64,000 bases of DNA from positions 17,713,479 through 17,777,478 of the forward strand of contig OX637336.1 in assembly GCA_951799405.1 (NCBI GenBank), read 5' to 3'. This document shows positions 32,190-43,303 of this stretch, piece after piece. The DNA comes from Agapetus fuscipes. Taxonomy: Eukaryota > Arthropoda > Insecta > Trichoptera > Glossosomatidae. Within the stretch, counting starts at the first letter, position 1, and every line of letters starts with the position of its first letter. The notes under the pieces were generated by a model. The model was not told where the DNA came from and searched no databases. It saw only the letters and a program-made list of their open reading frames with translations. The position numbers were made by a program, and so were the translations under genes.

Positions 32190-32405
32190 AATACTAATAA
32201 GGCTCACATTAAATGCATTCCCAGGCACATGTCGGTTCGCGCCTACACATTGTGCATGTGTGCATACGAATAAGCAAAGCCCCAAATGAACATTAACCTT
32301 GCAATTCCTGTCGCCTTTCCCTGAGACCGGGGTGGCATTGTCAAAAGTGAACCAATTTTTACAGCTCGGGGGGTCAGACTTACACCAACTTATCAGTCAA
32401 GGAGT
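32190..32405 (-). repeat. D element, same subtype
   Basis: Adjacent to the preceding copy in the same orientation with the same diagnostic CTCGGGGGGTCAG. The pair could be a local tandem duplication or two insertions. 32406-32879 has nothing recognised. Confidence 0.75.
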
Positions 32406-32879
32406 GCGATAATACTCTGTAAGCTAAATCATCGCCTATCTAAGTTGTTGTAAGGCTGGGTCTGGGTGAATATTTTTAGTGATCACCCTATTTCTATCTG
32501 TCGACTGTCCATACATTTAGCTGCACCCATAAAATACCTACTCCCATACAAATGATTATTTATTTATACCTACGTACTTACATGTTTCCAATAATATCGC
32601 CATTACTCAATAGCGCTGGCAACACTGGCAGGAAGTGACGTCACGAAGTCTTTGTTTTATCTACATATGACCCCTTCCGCGCGAAGACATGTTGTGTCAA
32701 AATCATCTTTGAATCAACAACACCAAAGACTCGCCTTTTCTGTTTACTTTTCTAATCAGAAAAAAATTACCAACTTGTGTTGAAATTAAGCAAAAAAAAT
32801 GGTAAAAAGACCTTCACAAGGTAAAAAAAGAGCTTCACAATGGTAAAAAGATCTTCCCTTCAAAATGGTAAAGAGACCT

Positions 32880-33192
32880 TGTCCGGTCGATAGCTCAGTT
32901 GGAAGAGTGCTTTCATTCTATCCCGAGAGCTCGGGTTCGAATCCCGCCGAGGGTGTCAGAAATGATTTCCCGTTTTGGTGTTTATTTCAAACGTTAAATA
33001 AAAAAAGTTCACAAGAAATGAGTACCAGCCCTCTCGGGACCTGGTAGCCCCACCCCCCCCCCCCCTTCACTGAAGTGGTTTGCGTAAGGCCGGCCCCCTT
33101 ACCTGTAAAAATAAATAATTTCACTCGCCATATATGTAACCCCTTCGGGGATAACGCGGCAAGAAGTTATTCTATATGTGTAGCTTAGTTGC
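32880..33192 (+). repeat. SINE-A, full length, young-looking
   Basis: Near-consensus head GTCCGGTCGATAGCTCAGTT, CGGGTTCGAATCCCGCC B-box, a poly-C run at 33050-33064, and an intact tail CTATATGTGTAGCTTAGTTG. Pol III promoter boxes appear intact. Confidence 0.9.
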
Positions 33193-33339
33193 GTTACAAA
33201 ATATAAAATCTGCGTCTTCTCCATCCGGTACCTACTCTCCCATATCGTCGCCTCAGTCGGGCTCATCATTGTCGGCCTTCTCGTTCTGAGTCTTATTCTT
33301 GGTCTGCTTAGGTGTCGCAGTGGTTTTATAAATAAAGGA

Positions 33340-33960
33340 GGACGGATTTTTTTACGTCAATCTTGTATGGCACTGTCGTCTGTCATCCTTAGCAACAAAT
33401 CGCACGTTTAATAATAAAGATAAATAACTCAAAAATTGAGAAAATCGAGATTTTGTAATAAAACGCAAGAACAATGCGAGAAGAATAGATAGAATGCGAC
33501 AGCCGTTCAATTTGGACGAATATGACCGAGATAAAACATCGGTCGCCTTTTTCATCCCATACAAGTTGTACTGGTTGTCTGAACTTTAAACGTGATTTCC
33601 CAACATTCCTATTTTTTGAGTTATTGCTCTTTATTATTAAACGCGCGATTAATAATAAAATATTTGCATGCCTTTTCCCTAGCAACCCGGCTGGATGATG
33701 AGTCAGATGACACAATATTGTCTATAGGCACTTCACGTGCGAACCTCATTCTCAAAAAAAAAATGGTATGTAGGTTGGTTTAATATTGGATACGACATTA
33801 TTAAATTGGACCATTCCATTCTAATCGTTGACAGGATTATTCATAGCATATTTAAACCGTTGCTGATCCATGGACCATTTTTTTTCTTGTGTGGAAAATT
33901 CACTTTAGGTTGCGGCTGAGCCATGGATTGGCTGTGTGTGAAATTATGTAACCATTTTTT
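33340..33960 (+). repeat. Repeat G copy split by MITE-F
   Basis: The left piece (33340-33396, CTTAGCAACA) and right piece (33657-33960, TTTTCCCTAGCAACCCGGCT, then TGATCCATGGACC and GCGGCTGAGCCATGGATTGG) correspond to uninterrupted copies at 37600-37800 and 42300-42600. It is non-coding; class unknown. Confidence 0.6.
33397..33656. mobile_element. MITE-F copy 1
   Basis: Terminal inverted repeats of about 40 bp beginning TCGCACGTTTAATAATAAAG, with the right end inverted (CTTTATTATTAAACGCGCGA). The interior is highly similar to the copy at 63533-63779 in the opposite orientation. Inserted into repeat G. Non-coding. Confidence 0.8.
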
Positions 33961-34179
33961 CTTCATTTACAAACATCTTGATTCTGAAAATAAATAAAAT
34001 AATATTATTAAAAATCAAACCATAACATGAGCGGTAGTCATACTTTTGAACTACGTAATAATATTATGTTTATGGTAAAAGCTTTTTCACACGAAGACAG
34101 CGCTCAAGTTAATTAGGAGTTAGGACAGCTAGTTAGTGAGTATACTTGAATCCTTCTCCCCGTATTCTTTCCTCGTATG

Positions 34180-34385
34180 ATCTTTAATAATCTTTAATCT
34201 AATTTGCGAAGATATTTCACATTCAAGATTCATATAACATGCATTCTCACAAGCAGACACGTGTAAATTCGCGTTTACGCATGCCGTGTGTGAACTTAAA
34301 ACATAACAACCTAATCTCAAATTTTCAACCGTAACTCTTGCCAACCTTCCCTGAAACAAGGGTGACATTATCAACGTGTCAAGAC
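34180..34385 (-). repeat. D element
   Basis: Minus copy lacking the extreme head. The 86-codon frame across it is not a gene. Confidence 0.75.
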
Positions 34386-34415
34386 TCAAGATACATTTTT
34401 AACTGCAAATTGCAA

Positions 34416-34834
34416 ATAACCGCCATTTTTTTCGGTCCTCAAATTCTTCTTTCATTTCATCTACAGTCATAACCTTTTTCATACAAGCTCTTCTATTTGG
34501 ACTCTAGATATCCCATTATTTCACTATTTCAGAAATTCGGTCCATACATACCTTTCTCGGTCTTCCTCCATCTATTCTTGCAACACATACATTCTTCTTT
34601 AGTCTTTCATCATGCATTCTCTCCATATGTCCAAATCATTTTTTTTAATAATCTTTTGCACCACATTCTTCTCACAAAATCATTCCTCATCCTATCACTC
34701 CGCTTCTTTCCAATCATACTTCGGTACTTAAGTGGCAAAGGGGTATATCTGTCAATATTTCATTTTCTAATTTTGTTCTACAACATCTCTATAATAGTGT
34801 ATTCCATAATCTGACAAAAGGATATAGCTGCAGT
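34416..34834 (-). mobile_element. Degraded RTE-like LINE insertion with 12-bp duplication
   Basis: Flanked by TGCAAATTGCAA on both sides (34404-34415 and 34835-34846). The minus strand encodes remnants of the same C-terminal region as 47003-47610 (LERM, KEEF and KKVMTVDEMK pieces) with frameshifts. The preserved duplication defines the whole insertion. Confidence 0.8.
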
Positions 34835-34884
34835 TGCAAATTGCAATACTTATATACGTAGTTTTATTAACTGTACTGTACTGT

Positions 34885-35450
34885 ATCCTGCCGCCGTTCC
34901 ACTAGGGGTGGCCGGTACCTCCGCAGATGCGCCTCCACTTTTTTCTGTCCTTACAAACCACTTTCATTTCCTCAATATTCATCACCTTTTTCATACATAC
35001 TCTTCTCTTATTCTCACTCTGCAGGTTCCATTCTTTCGCAATCTCACCTATTTGGTCTAACCATTCTTTCCTCGGCCTTCCCCTTCCGCGCTTTCCTCTG
35101 ACATTTCCTTTGTACACTTTCTTCGTTAGTCGTTCATCATCCATTCTTTCGAGATGTCCGAACCATCTCATCATACTTTTCTGTACTTTCATTCTCATAT
35201 TCTCTTTTATACCACACTCGTTCATCACCCAATCATTACGTACTCTATGATTCAGTGTCTTTCCAGCCATTGCTCTCAGGTAAGCCATTTCAACCGTACA
35301 TACTTTACTCAGCTCACATTCATTAACTGTCCACGCCTCACTTCCATACATCAATGTCGGAACCAATATGCCATTGTGGACCGCCAATCTCATATTTTTC
35401 GTAAGTTTCCTATTTCTTGCAATTCTTCCAATCGTTCCCATATGTACATA
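34885..35450 (-). mobile_element. 5'-truncated RTE-like LINE, open frame
   Basis: A 179-codon frame (34902-35441) without interruption: MGTIGRIARNRKLTKNMRLA, ILVPTLMYGSEAWTVNECEL (the conserved P-T-L-x-Y-G-S-E-x-W motif after the reverse-transcriptase palm), RWFGHLERMDDERLTK, RGRPRKEW and a CGGTGHP end. UTR and TACAGT tail lie at its left. The longest copy of this subfamily here. The polymerase catalytic domain is absent. Nearly the same protein as 26058-26510, suggesting recent activity. Confidence 0.88.
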
Positions 35451-35484
35451 ATATATATATCAGGCTTATTTATTTTTAATTGCA

Positions 35485-35612
35485 CATGATAAGAGAGCGC
35501 CGTTTTTGTGTGTGTCACACCTCAAGGGCCCTCTCCGATCACGGATAAGACTTTTTGAAAAGGTGCGTCATGAGAGCTCCGCGAAATATGCCCATAGATT
35601 TGGAGTTCTAAT
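35485..35612 (-). pseudogene. L2/CR1-like LINE 3' end
   Basis: UTR and last codons only: GAGGGCCCTTGAGGTGTGAC and AAAAACGGCGCTCTC in minus sense, ending at CATGATAAG near 35485. Confidence 0.8.
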
Positions 35613-35664
35613 ATGCCATCGGAAAAGAGTTATTTAAGTTCACAAGTTTGTTTTTGCTCTCCTG

Positions 35665-35860
35665 AGGCTGACCACCCATACTGTAAAAAAAAGGGTTACT
35701 TTGCCAATGTCACCCCTGTTTCAGGAAAAACCGACAGAAGTTATAGGGGTCACGTTCATTTTGGTTTTTAATTTGTTTATACGCATGCAGCATTTGTATG
35801 CGCGAAATTACACGTGTCTTTTTGTGGGTATTAATTTAATATGTTATACCTTTGTGCTAT
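35665..35860 (+). repeat. D element, 3'-truncated
   Basis: Plus copy with the head, middle and CATG block; the terminal TTAGAT tail is missing. 35861-36169 has nothing recognised. Confidence 0.7.
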
Positions 35861-36396
35861 AGGTACTTATTCGCTTTGACTGTCTTCGACTTTCACTGTG
35901 TGAACGCCGAATATGATTTCATAGAACTACATAATCTTAATAACTATTAGATTTTTACGACATATTTTTATGGCCTATTTTCGGAAGATTCAGCATATGG
36001 CGACAAGACAGTCTTTCATTAGGAATTTAACATGCCCATCTCAACAAAGAGGTTTTTATGTCAGCTTTTGTCCCATAAGGAAATGTGTCCCATTGAGTAT
36101 ATTAAGTATATTATTTAAAATTCCAATTTTAGGACATTGAACTTTAGGACATAACCATGTCAAAGACTATAATAATCTTTAATCTAAGTTGCAAAGGTAT
36201 ATTAACATTTCAAATTATCATTAAATGCATGCCCACAAACAGACACGGTAAATTCGCGCTTACAATGCTGCATGTGTACTAACAAATTAAAAACCAAAAT
36301 TAACATGACCCCTGCAACTTTTGCAACAGGGATGACATTGGCAAAGTGAACCTTTTTTTTAAAGTATGGGTGGTCAGCATTACACCAACCTATAAG

Positions 36397-37437
36397 TAGG
36401 GACTGGAAAATTTCGCTATTGCGATAAAACGAATTTATTCGCGAATTTTGATGTTTTTACGCGAATAACGCGAAATTTGAGGTTTTACGCAAATATCGCG
36501 AATTTTCGTACTTTTGGTAGAAATTGTACGAAAAAGTTGTTATGTGTCGCTTCTGCAACGCAACTATTTTGTGGGAAAGAAAAGATTCCTGCAAAAACCC
36601 TTTGCAAGGTGCAAAGCACAGGGAAAATGGTCGGTGTTATAGTCGAGGGGGCTAAGTGGGCTGATCTTTCAACGTTGAAACACGCTAGAACGCTAGACGC
36701 GGGGTTCGATCCCCGTCTGGGTCATTTGACCCTGGTTCAACAAATGTAATTAGGTAATTATTAATTAATAATTAATTAAAATAAACAATACTCGTAATGA
36801 ATTTTTCATTAATGATATTAATACCTGTTTCTGGCCAGGCAGAGTAGGTTGGTAAATTGCATTCCTATTCACAAATCTATTTTATTAAAAAAATAAATGA
36901 TAAGCAGAACTGTCCTGGACATCCAAACAGACTTGAATCGTGACATCAATGATGGAAAATACATCAAGGAGTTAAGCTGCTGCTGGATTAGCCAAGAGCA
37001 CAACTTGAGGCTTTCATAAAAGCCAACATCCATCAAAAAAATTAGATAACCCTCATCTAGAGACTAAATGCAAAAAAAAATATATTTTAAAAGGATATTG
37101 CAGGGTATTCGGAGTGTCATTCAAATATTAATACTTTTTTTAATCAATGGTTTTTTGTAAGTTGTAACTCGTATTGATTCAGATGTCGTTTATTCATTGT
37201 TTTTGAAGGTACATATTGTTGTTTTTAAAATAAATTGTAAATATTAGTAATATCTATAGTTTTGCAATTACATAAACTTTTATTTCGATCAAATCAACCC
37301 TAAAAATTACACCGAATTTCCCCGTTTATCATGAGAAATAACGCGAATTTCCCTGTTTTTGATTAAAAATAACGCGAATTTCCCAAAAAAATAACGCGAA
37401 TTTCGCAAAAAATAACACCACTTTTTTCCAGTCCCTA
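36397..37437. mobile_element. hAT deletion derivative with BED-finger remnant
   Basis: 1041 bp with termini TAGGGACTGGAAAA and the inverse, and a perfect 8-bp duplication CCTATAAG (36389-36396 and 37438-37445). Subterminal regions contain many ACGCGAATTT / AAATTCGCGT words, likely transposase-binding repeats by analogy with other hATs. A plus frame near 36540-36615 encodes VMCRFCNATILWERKDSC, the CxxC start of a BED zinc finger. The remaining transposase is lost. SINE-B is inserted inside (36635-36905). Confidence 0.9.
36635..36905 (+). repeat. SINE-B, full length
   Basis: tRNA-like head with GGGGTTCGATCCCCGTCTGG B-box, then ATTTGACCCTGGTTCAAC, AT-rich middle, CTGGCCAGGCAGAGTAGG and an ATTCC..AAATCTATTTTATT tail. 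Lies inside the hAT derivative. Confidence 0.8.
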
Positions 37438-37599
37438 CCTATAAGTCAAGAAATAAAAATGTTGTATATTCAAGGGAACCACTTCAATTAGCTCAAAATT
37501 CGAAGGTAGATTATTTTCCTGGCGGGCAAACGTCACAGGTCCATGTGACTTAGGTCCATTATATACTCCATAACAGCCAAAAAAAACATTAGTTTACGT

Positions 37600-37800
37600 A
37601 AAATTTTGAGTTGCATCACAATTTTGCTGTCTATGAAATTTGCTGGAACTTTTTTCTGGGCGAGCAAACATCAGTCTTGTGTGAACGGGATTGCCGTCCT
37701 TAGCAACCAATAACAAAATGTGAGTATGCCTTGTCCCTAGCAACCCGGTCGGGGGACGATACAATTTTGTATGGTATGTTTATGTATGTCAATTCACGGA
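37600..37800 (+). repeat. Repeat G copy
   Basis: Core GGGCGAGCAAACATCAGTCT..CCTTAGCAACCAATAACAAA..TCCCTAGCAACCCGGTCGGG, shared with 33340, 42300 and 57565. Non-coding. Confidence 0.6.
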
Positions 37801-38039
37801 TTTGTTGAGTACCTACATTTTTACAGCTACTCAAATAAATAGTTAAATGGAGAATCGTTAGGTATAAAATATCCATGTTTATATTTTTAGCTAGCATAAA
37901 ACTTTTGGGTGACTGGCAACACCGATAAATATTTGAAAAAATATTTCGTTCCATTCACGGCGTCAGTGAAAGAGTTCAAAATGTTTACGATTTATACTTT
38001 TATTGAAATCGGATACCTACATACTTAATATGACACATC

Positions 38040-38278
38040 TCGTTCCCCCAGTACTTGTTTGGCTTATCTACCATTTGATTAAATAATGATCTTCCACCCG
38101 ATCTGAGCTAAGAAAAAAAAAACGTAAAACAAGTTAATGTGAGAGTTGTTTTAAATATTTTTTAAAACAATTTTCAGTTTTCATAAGACACATTGGTACA
38201 GTAGATACCTACACATGCAAGCATTGCTCACATGAAATTATCGCTGTTGGAGATAAGACAAACAAGCACTAATGGTAC
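38040..38278. mobile_element. MITE-H copy
   Basis: Ends are inverted: CCCAGTACTTGTTTGGCTTA at the left and AAGACAAACAAGCACTAATG at the right. The interior matches 25460-25725 in reverse. Confidence 0.7.
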
Positions 38279-38454
38279 GATCTGTCTATGTATCTTTAAT
38301 CTTAAGTTGCAAACATATATCAAAAATTTAAGATTCACATTAAACACATGACCACAAGCAGATACTTACAAGTTCGTGCTCTACGTGTTTGTAAATACCT
38401 ATAGAAACCCAAAATCTCGAATGGACATAAATCCTGCAACTTTTGCCTCTAATC

Positions 38455-38705
38455 TAATCTAAACTAAGTTGCAAAGATATGTTACATTGAAGATTCACAT
38501 TATATGCATGCTCACAAGCAGAGACGTACTACCAGTTCGCGCTTGCACATGCCGCATGTGAACCTAAAACATAAAAACCAAATCTCAAATGGACACACAC
38601 CCTGCAACTCTTGCCGTCCTTCCCTGAAACAGGAGTGACATTGGCGAAATTAACCAATTTTTACAGTATGGGGTGTCAGCCGCATACCAACCTATAAGTC
38701 ACGGA
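38455..38705 (-). repeat. D element, full length
   Basis: Clear minus copy with intact blocks. An older truncated D copy in the same orientation lies directly to its left (38295-38455). Confidence 0.85.
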
Positions 38706-38976
38706 TGTTAACTGGTTAAATAATGTTTGAAATGAATATGAAGTAATTCCTTAATTTTTAAAATTAAATTTAAATCCAAGGTCTGTTACCACAATTTCAA
38801 ATGTCGAAATAATCTTCCTTTGCATGCTTTGCAGTTTAAAATGTTTAGATAATAATATTAATAACAAAAAGACGTAATAGTTAATATGTATATTAAAGCA
38901 GGGTTGCCAAAAAAAAAATTTAACCAACTATAAGTCAGTTACTGTAACTGAATTTCTGCCACCATCCCACCATCAT

Positions 38977-39233
38977 TCCTTGACTTATGGGTTGGTATAT
39001 GGCTGACCACCCATACTGAAAAAATGGTTCACTTTGCCAATGTCACACCTGTTTCAGGGAAGGTCGGCAAGAGTTGCAGGGCTTATGTTCATTTGAGATT
39101 GGGTTTTTTTATATTGTAGGTCCACATGCGGCATGTGTGAGCGCGAAATTTTGCGTGTCTGCTCGTGGGAATGCGTTTAATATGAATCTCAAATGAAACA
39201 TATCTTTGCAACTTAGATTTAGATTAGATTTAG
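38977..39233 (+). repeat. D element, full length
   Basis: Clear plus copy ending ACTTAGATTTAGATTAGATT. Between 38706 and 38976 only a short LINE-tail-like patch (38935-38975) is seen. Confidence 0.85.
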
Positions 39234-39239
39234 ATCCCA

Positions 39240-39330
39240 CTAATGATGGCGAATCTTTGCATATTTGCTTTCTGCTTGCTCCTATCCTTCCATGCCTCTT
39301 TCAATTCATACACATCCATACTTTTCCTTT
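39240..39330 (-). pseudogene. RTE-like LINE 3' fragment
   Basis: About 90 bp of the MD-V-Y-E-L-K-E region in minus sense, heavily mutated. The following 39331-39770 has a 95-codon minus frame of unknown nature. Confidence 0.5.
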
Positions 39331-39775
39331 GGTCTGAATTTAGCCTGACAGCCTGTCAAAATACAAGATAGAATGAATATAGATCTACTAGCCATTGAAA
39401 GTAAAATGAAGAAGACGTTTTTTCAGCTAATGTCATACTTTTTGTAACCTCTCTTTCTTCTTTATACCGACCAAACAGCGGGAAGGTTGTGTTGTCGGCG
39501 TTTGTAACTTGTGTACCGAATATGTGGCGGGTTAAAAAACATCGAGCTTTTATTTCTGCGAGTTGTAACTTATAGTCCTCTCCAGTTTTATCCAGGATTC
39601 CTCCTTTTTCCTTCTTTCCTTTCCCATTCCAGATTCCGACCATCCTTCTTTTACAAATTCCACTTTTTCACAACCTTTCACTCTCATCTGATCATTGACT
39701 TATTATATCTATGGACTAGAATTTTCTTAAGATAGTTATTTTAACGAAAATAGACTCAACCGCGAATACTCCTTA

Positions 39776-40065
39776 GGGGCCGTCCGTAAATACGTCATCG
39801 ATTTTGGCCGATTTTCGACCCCCCCCCCCTTACAATCATCCTATAGTCATTATCTAATGACTCCGCCCCCCCCTCTTGCTGTAATAATGGATGATCTTAA
39901 TAATTAATAATGTTATATTACTTACATAATATTTTGTATATTCTGTAGAAATTGGTATTTACAAGAACGACGTCACTTTTGGTACTCGTACATCATTTGC
40001 CATCATCCGCAGACCAGACTCCCCCCCCCCCCTTAATGCGAATGACGTAATATATGGACAGCCCC
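39776..40065 (-). mobile_element. MITE with poly-C/poly-G tracts, copy 1
   Basis: 290 bp; termini GGGGCCGTCCGTAAAT and ATATGGACAGCCCC; flanked by TTA on both sides. Two long C runs (near 39820 and 40020) sit just inside the ends. Copies 2 and 3 are at 45036 and 56957 in the other orientation. The 3-bp TTA/TAA duplications suggest a PIF/Harbinger-like superfamily, without proof. Confidence 0.85.
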
Positions 40066-40544
40066 TTAGTTAGAAACAGAGCAAAGATCTTCATCGTTGT
40101 TAAGAACAAAACTTAAGTGAAACTACGAAAAAAATCCAGAAGGTTGGCAATATTGTTATTCATACCTGCGTGAACGCTGTGCGCACGCGTTATTTATTTA
40201 TTTAGTTATAAATGCTTCGATGTATTTAGGTCGGTAAAATTTATAATTGTAAAAGAGAAAAATACATTATTTTAAAACATTATGGCATACATAATTATTA
40301 TGTGTCGAAACACGTGATAGAAAAAGCAAGAAAACATATCAGTATTAAGTATTCCATGGTGTTTGACAGCTCTGTGGTTGACAGGTCCGGTTGACAGGTG
40401 AACCATATAAAAAAACTACCCACACTATTGACATATATGCGTTTGTATAATTATATATGCTAACGTTGAAAATACTGGGCCTAAGAGTATTTACTTTCGC
40501 TTATTACATCGATTTAGAAAGTTTAAAGCTTGCATCTATCATAT

Positions 40545-40685
40545 GAAATTCATTCCCACAAGCAGACACGTATAAGTTCGTACTTAAACATGTCGCATGT
40601 GAACTTACAATAGAAAAACCCAATCTCAAATGAACTCTTGCCGACCTTCCCTGAAACAGGGGTGACATTGGTAAAGTAAACCATT
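40545..40685 (-). repeat. D element with internal deletion
   Basis: Minus copy lacking the head. The preceding 40069-40544 and following 40686-40974 have no recognised gene. Confidence 0.7.
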
Positions 40686-40974
40686 TTATTGAAATAATAT
40701 GATCAAAGCTACAATTAGTTACAAGATAATATATGTATTACAATATAATCCGTGTTTTTTCACAGCCCTGACGTTAAATCGGTAGATGTTAGTGTAACAA
40801 AGATCAGACAAGATGATTATGCCTTGCATGTTATTCGAATTCACTTTTTTTTATAATATCTTATCCCGTTGACCACCAGATACGATTATATAAGATATCT
40901 AACCAAATACAAAATAAACCGTCTGCAAATAAAGGCCACCAGAATACTTCTATTTCGTTTCGTTTTTGTTCCTT

Positions 40975-41233
40975 GTTCCTTGACTTATATGTTGGTATGC
41001 GGCTGACCACCCATGCTGTAAAAATAATTCACTTTGCCAATGTCACCCCTGTTACAGGGAAGGACGGCAAGAGTTGCAGGGTGTATGTCCATTTGAGCTT
41101 TGGTTTTTATGTTGTAGGTTCACATGAGGCATGTGCGAGCGCGAACTTGCACGTGTCTGGTTGTGAGAATGCATGTAATGTGAATCTCAAATGAAACATA
41201 TTTTTGCAACTTAGATTAGATTAGATTAGATTT
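40975..41233 (+). repeat. D element, full length
   Basis: Clear plus copy, tail ACTTAGATTAGATTAGATTA. Confidence 0.85.
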
Positions 41234-41333
41234 TGGAAAAAATACAATAGACTCAGAACAAATTTGAAAATACATATACTGTTTTTATCGGCAGGGAAAT
41301 GTCACACGTCTTTGTGACTACGGTTCTTAGTAT

Positions 41334-41575
41334 CTAATCTATTGTTATCAAAGTGGAAAGATATGTAACATTGGGATCCACATTATATGCATTTTCACAA
41401 GCAGACCCGTATGAGTTCCGAAATGTAAACTTACAATATAACAACCCAAATCTCAAACGAAAATACACCCTGCAACTCTTGCCGAGTTGCACGGTGTATT
41501 TGCATTGCATTGCATTTAATATGAATCTCAAATGATACATATCTTTGCAGCTTAGATTTAGATTTAGATTTAGAT
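41334..41575. repeat. Two D fragments in inverted orientation
   Basis: A minus-oriented 3' part (41334-41480) is joined at CTTGCCGAGTTGCACGG to a plus-oriented 3' part (41480-41575), forming an imperfect palindrome with both tails outward. This is like SINE-C at 27960-28555, and such joins may arise by twin priming or recombination. Confidence 0.7.
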
Positions 41576-41905
41576 ATGAAAGTTAAGGTACAAAAGAATG
41601 TGATGAGATGGTTTGGGCATGTGGAAAGAATGAATGATGATAGACTGACAAAATATGTATACAAAGAAAGTGTGAAAGGAAAAAGAGGGAAGGGACGACC
41701 GAGAAAAGTATGGAGTGATCAGATTGAGGAGATTGTGAAAGAATGGGATATAGAAAGTGAGCGTAAAAGAAGAAAATGCATGAAAAAGGTGATGGATATG
41801 AATGAGTTGAAAGAGGTATGTAAGGATAGGAAAAAATGGAGGCAACTCTGCAGAGGCTCTGGCCACCCCTAGCGGAATGGTGACAGAGTTACAGTTACAG
41901 TTTCA
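41575..41905 (+). pseudogene. RTE-like LINE 3' end
   Basis: The frame at 41576-41872 encodes VKVQKNVMRWFGHVERMNDD, KGKRGKGRPRKVWSDQIEEI and CRGSGHP. It begins exactly at the D tail on its left. UTR with AGCGGAATGGTGACAGAGTT and an ACAGTTTCAGTTACA-like tail. Open but strongly truncated. Confidence 0.85.
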
Positions 41906-42299
41906 GTTACACTGCCATCTCAAACAGCAACAGCAGACAAAGGGTTAAACACTATAAACAATTTATTTTGTTTTACTCTTGTATTGTGTTCTGTAGATAG
42001 ACTAGATCAGCCGCCAAACGGTCAGAAATGTCTAGTTTTTTTATGCATTGTTTGCCAATTAACAAAAATTACACACGGATTTAGCGAATATATATTTTTT
42101 GCCACAAATGCAATCATGCAACTCTGTTTTCAGAAAACACACACGTATACGTATCTTAATTCTGGTAAAAAATGATAGGTTCTAAAAAATAATATTGGGT
42201 GCTGTTTTTTTTACAGCTGTCAAAATGGATAAGTATGAAAATACTTCGAAATTTAAAACATGTTTTTGTCACAGATCACGGAACATGTTTTTGTTGAAA

Positions 42300-42600
42300 C
42301 ATTTTTGAATTTGGAACTTTTTTCTCGGTGAGCAAACGTCAGTTTTGTATTGGAATGCCGTTCTTTACAATCAATAACAAAACATTTGTACGCATTTTCC
42401 CTAGCAACCTGGCCGGGTGACGACACATTTTTTAACTATGTAAATTCGCGTGCGGACCTCATTGTAAAAAAAGTCTTCTATACATAGGTCCATGCCATAC
42501 ATCGTTACTTTTGTATAAAAAAATACTCTTGGCTGCGGATGATCCATGGCTTTGCTGTTTGAGAATAACATCGTAAGTTTTTCCACTGGGGCTGGCCGAA
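42300..42600 (+). repeat. Repeat G copy
   Basis: GGTGAGCAAACGTCAGTTTT, TTCCCTAGCAACCTGGCCGG, and the GATCCATGG-containing distal part. A short LINE-like patch (42580-42660, minus) follows. 42661-43292 has nothing recognised apart from AT-rich DNA. Confidence 0.6.
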
Positions 42601-43303
42601 ATCTCTTCAGATTTGCTTCCACTTATTCCTATCCTTACTTCTCTCATAACGTATTTGAGGCCCATCAGCTTTCTCTTTTCTATGGAAGGAAATATTTTAT
42701 TTAATCGGCATGATTATCATCCCATTTAAATAAACCTTAAAATCGTTTAATTAATGATCATTTTTAATGACCGTGGGAATACTACCAAAAACTCAGACAA
42801 AGAAAAAATATCCAAAATCTACATAAATTCTACAAGTAAAAAAACATATCGTTACAATGTAAAGAAATATTTTTACATTTTACGAAAAAATGTTTAAAAA
42901 TTTTACTGCTAATCGAAATTACAATCTATTAAATGACTGAATAACTGACATTTTATATTCTCTGATCAAAGCCGTGCCGCCATTTTGATGACACAAATGA
43001 TTCTTTGTTTGGAACTAGTTTTTTCGAATTTTAAATTTGGAATAATACGTTCCAATAAAGGAATTTTCTTTCATTGGCATTAGGTATATGGCAAATGGAT
43101 ATTGAAAAATATAAATAAAATTAGAAAACCTATCAGCACACAGCGTGTTTCACATTAGTGTTGGGCTTGTTGAATCAATTTATTTTCACAGGTAAGGCGG
43201 GAAGTTAAACGCGGGAAAATAGCAAAACGCTGCTTGTAATGAGGTCCGGACTCCGGACATGAATTGGCATACACAATATTGTGACGTCAACTGACCGGGT
43301 TGC

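Larger units (their letters stand above)
36170..37455 (-). repeat. D element interrupted by a hAT insertion
   Basis: Main part at 36170-36396; the last bases of the head (CCTATAAGTCAAG) resume at 37438 after the hAT element. The D head supplied the hAT target site. Confidence 0.8.

Noticed and set aside
34497..34814. Hydrophobic 105-codon plus frame resembling a membrane protein
   Set aside because: It is the antisense reading of the LINE coding strand; similar phenylalanine/leucine-rich shadows occur opposite every copy of that LINE.
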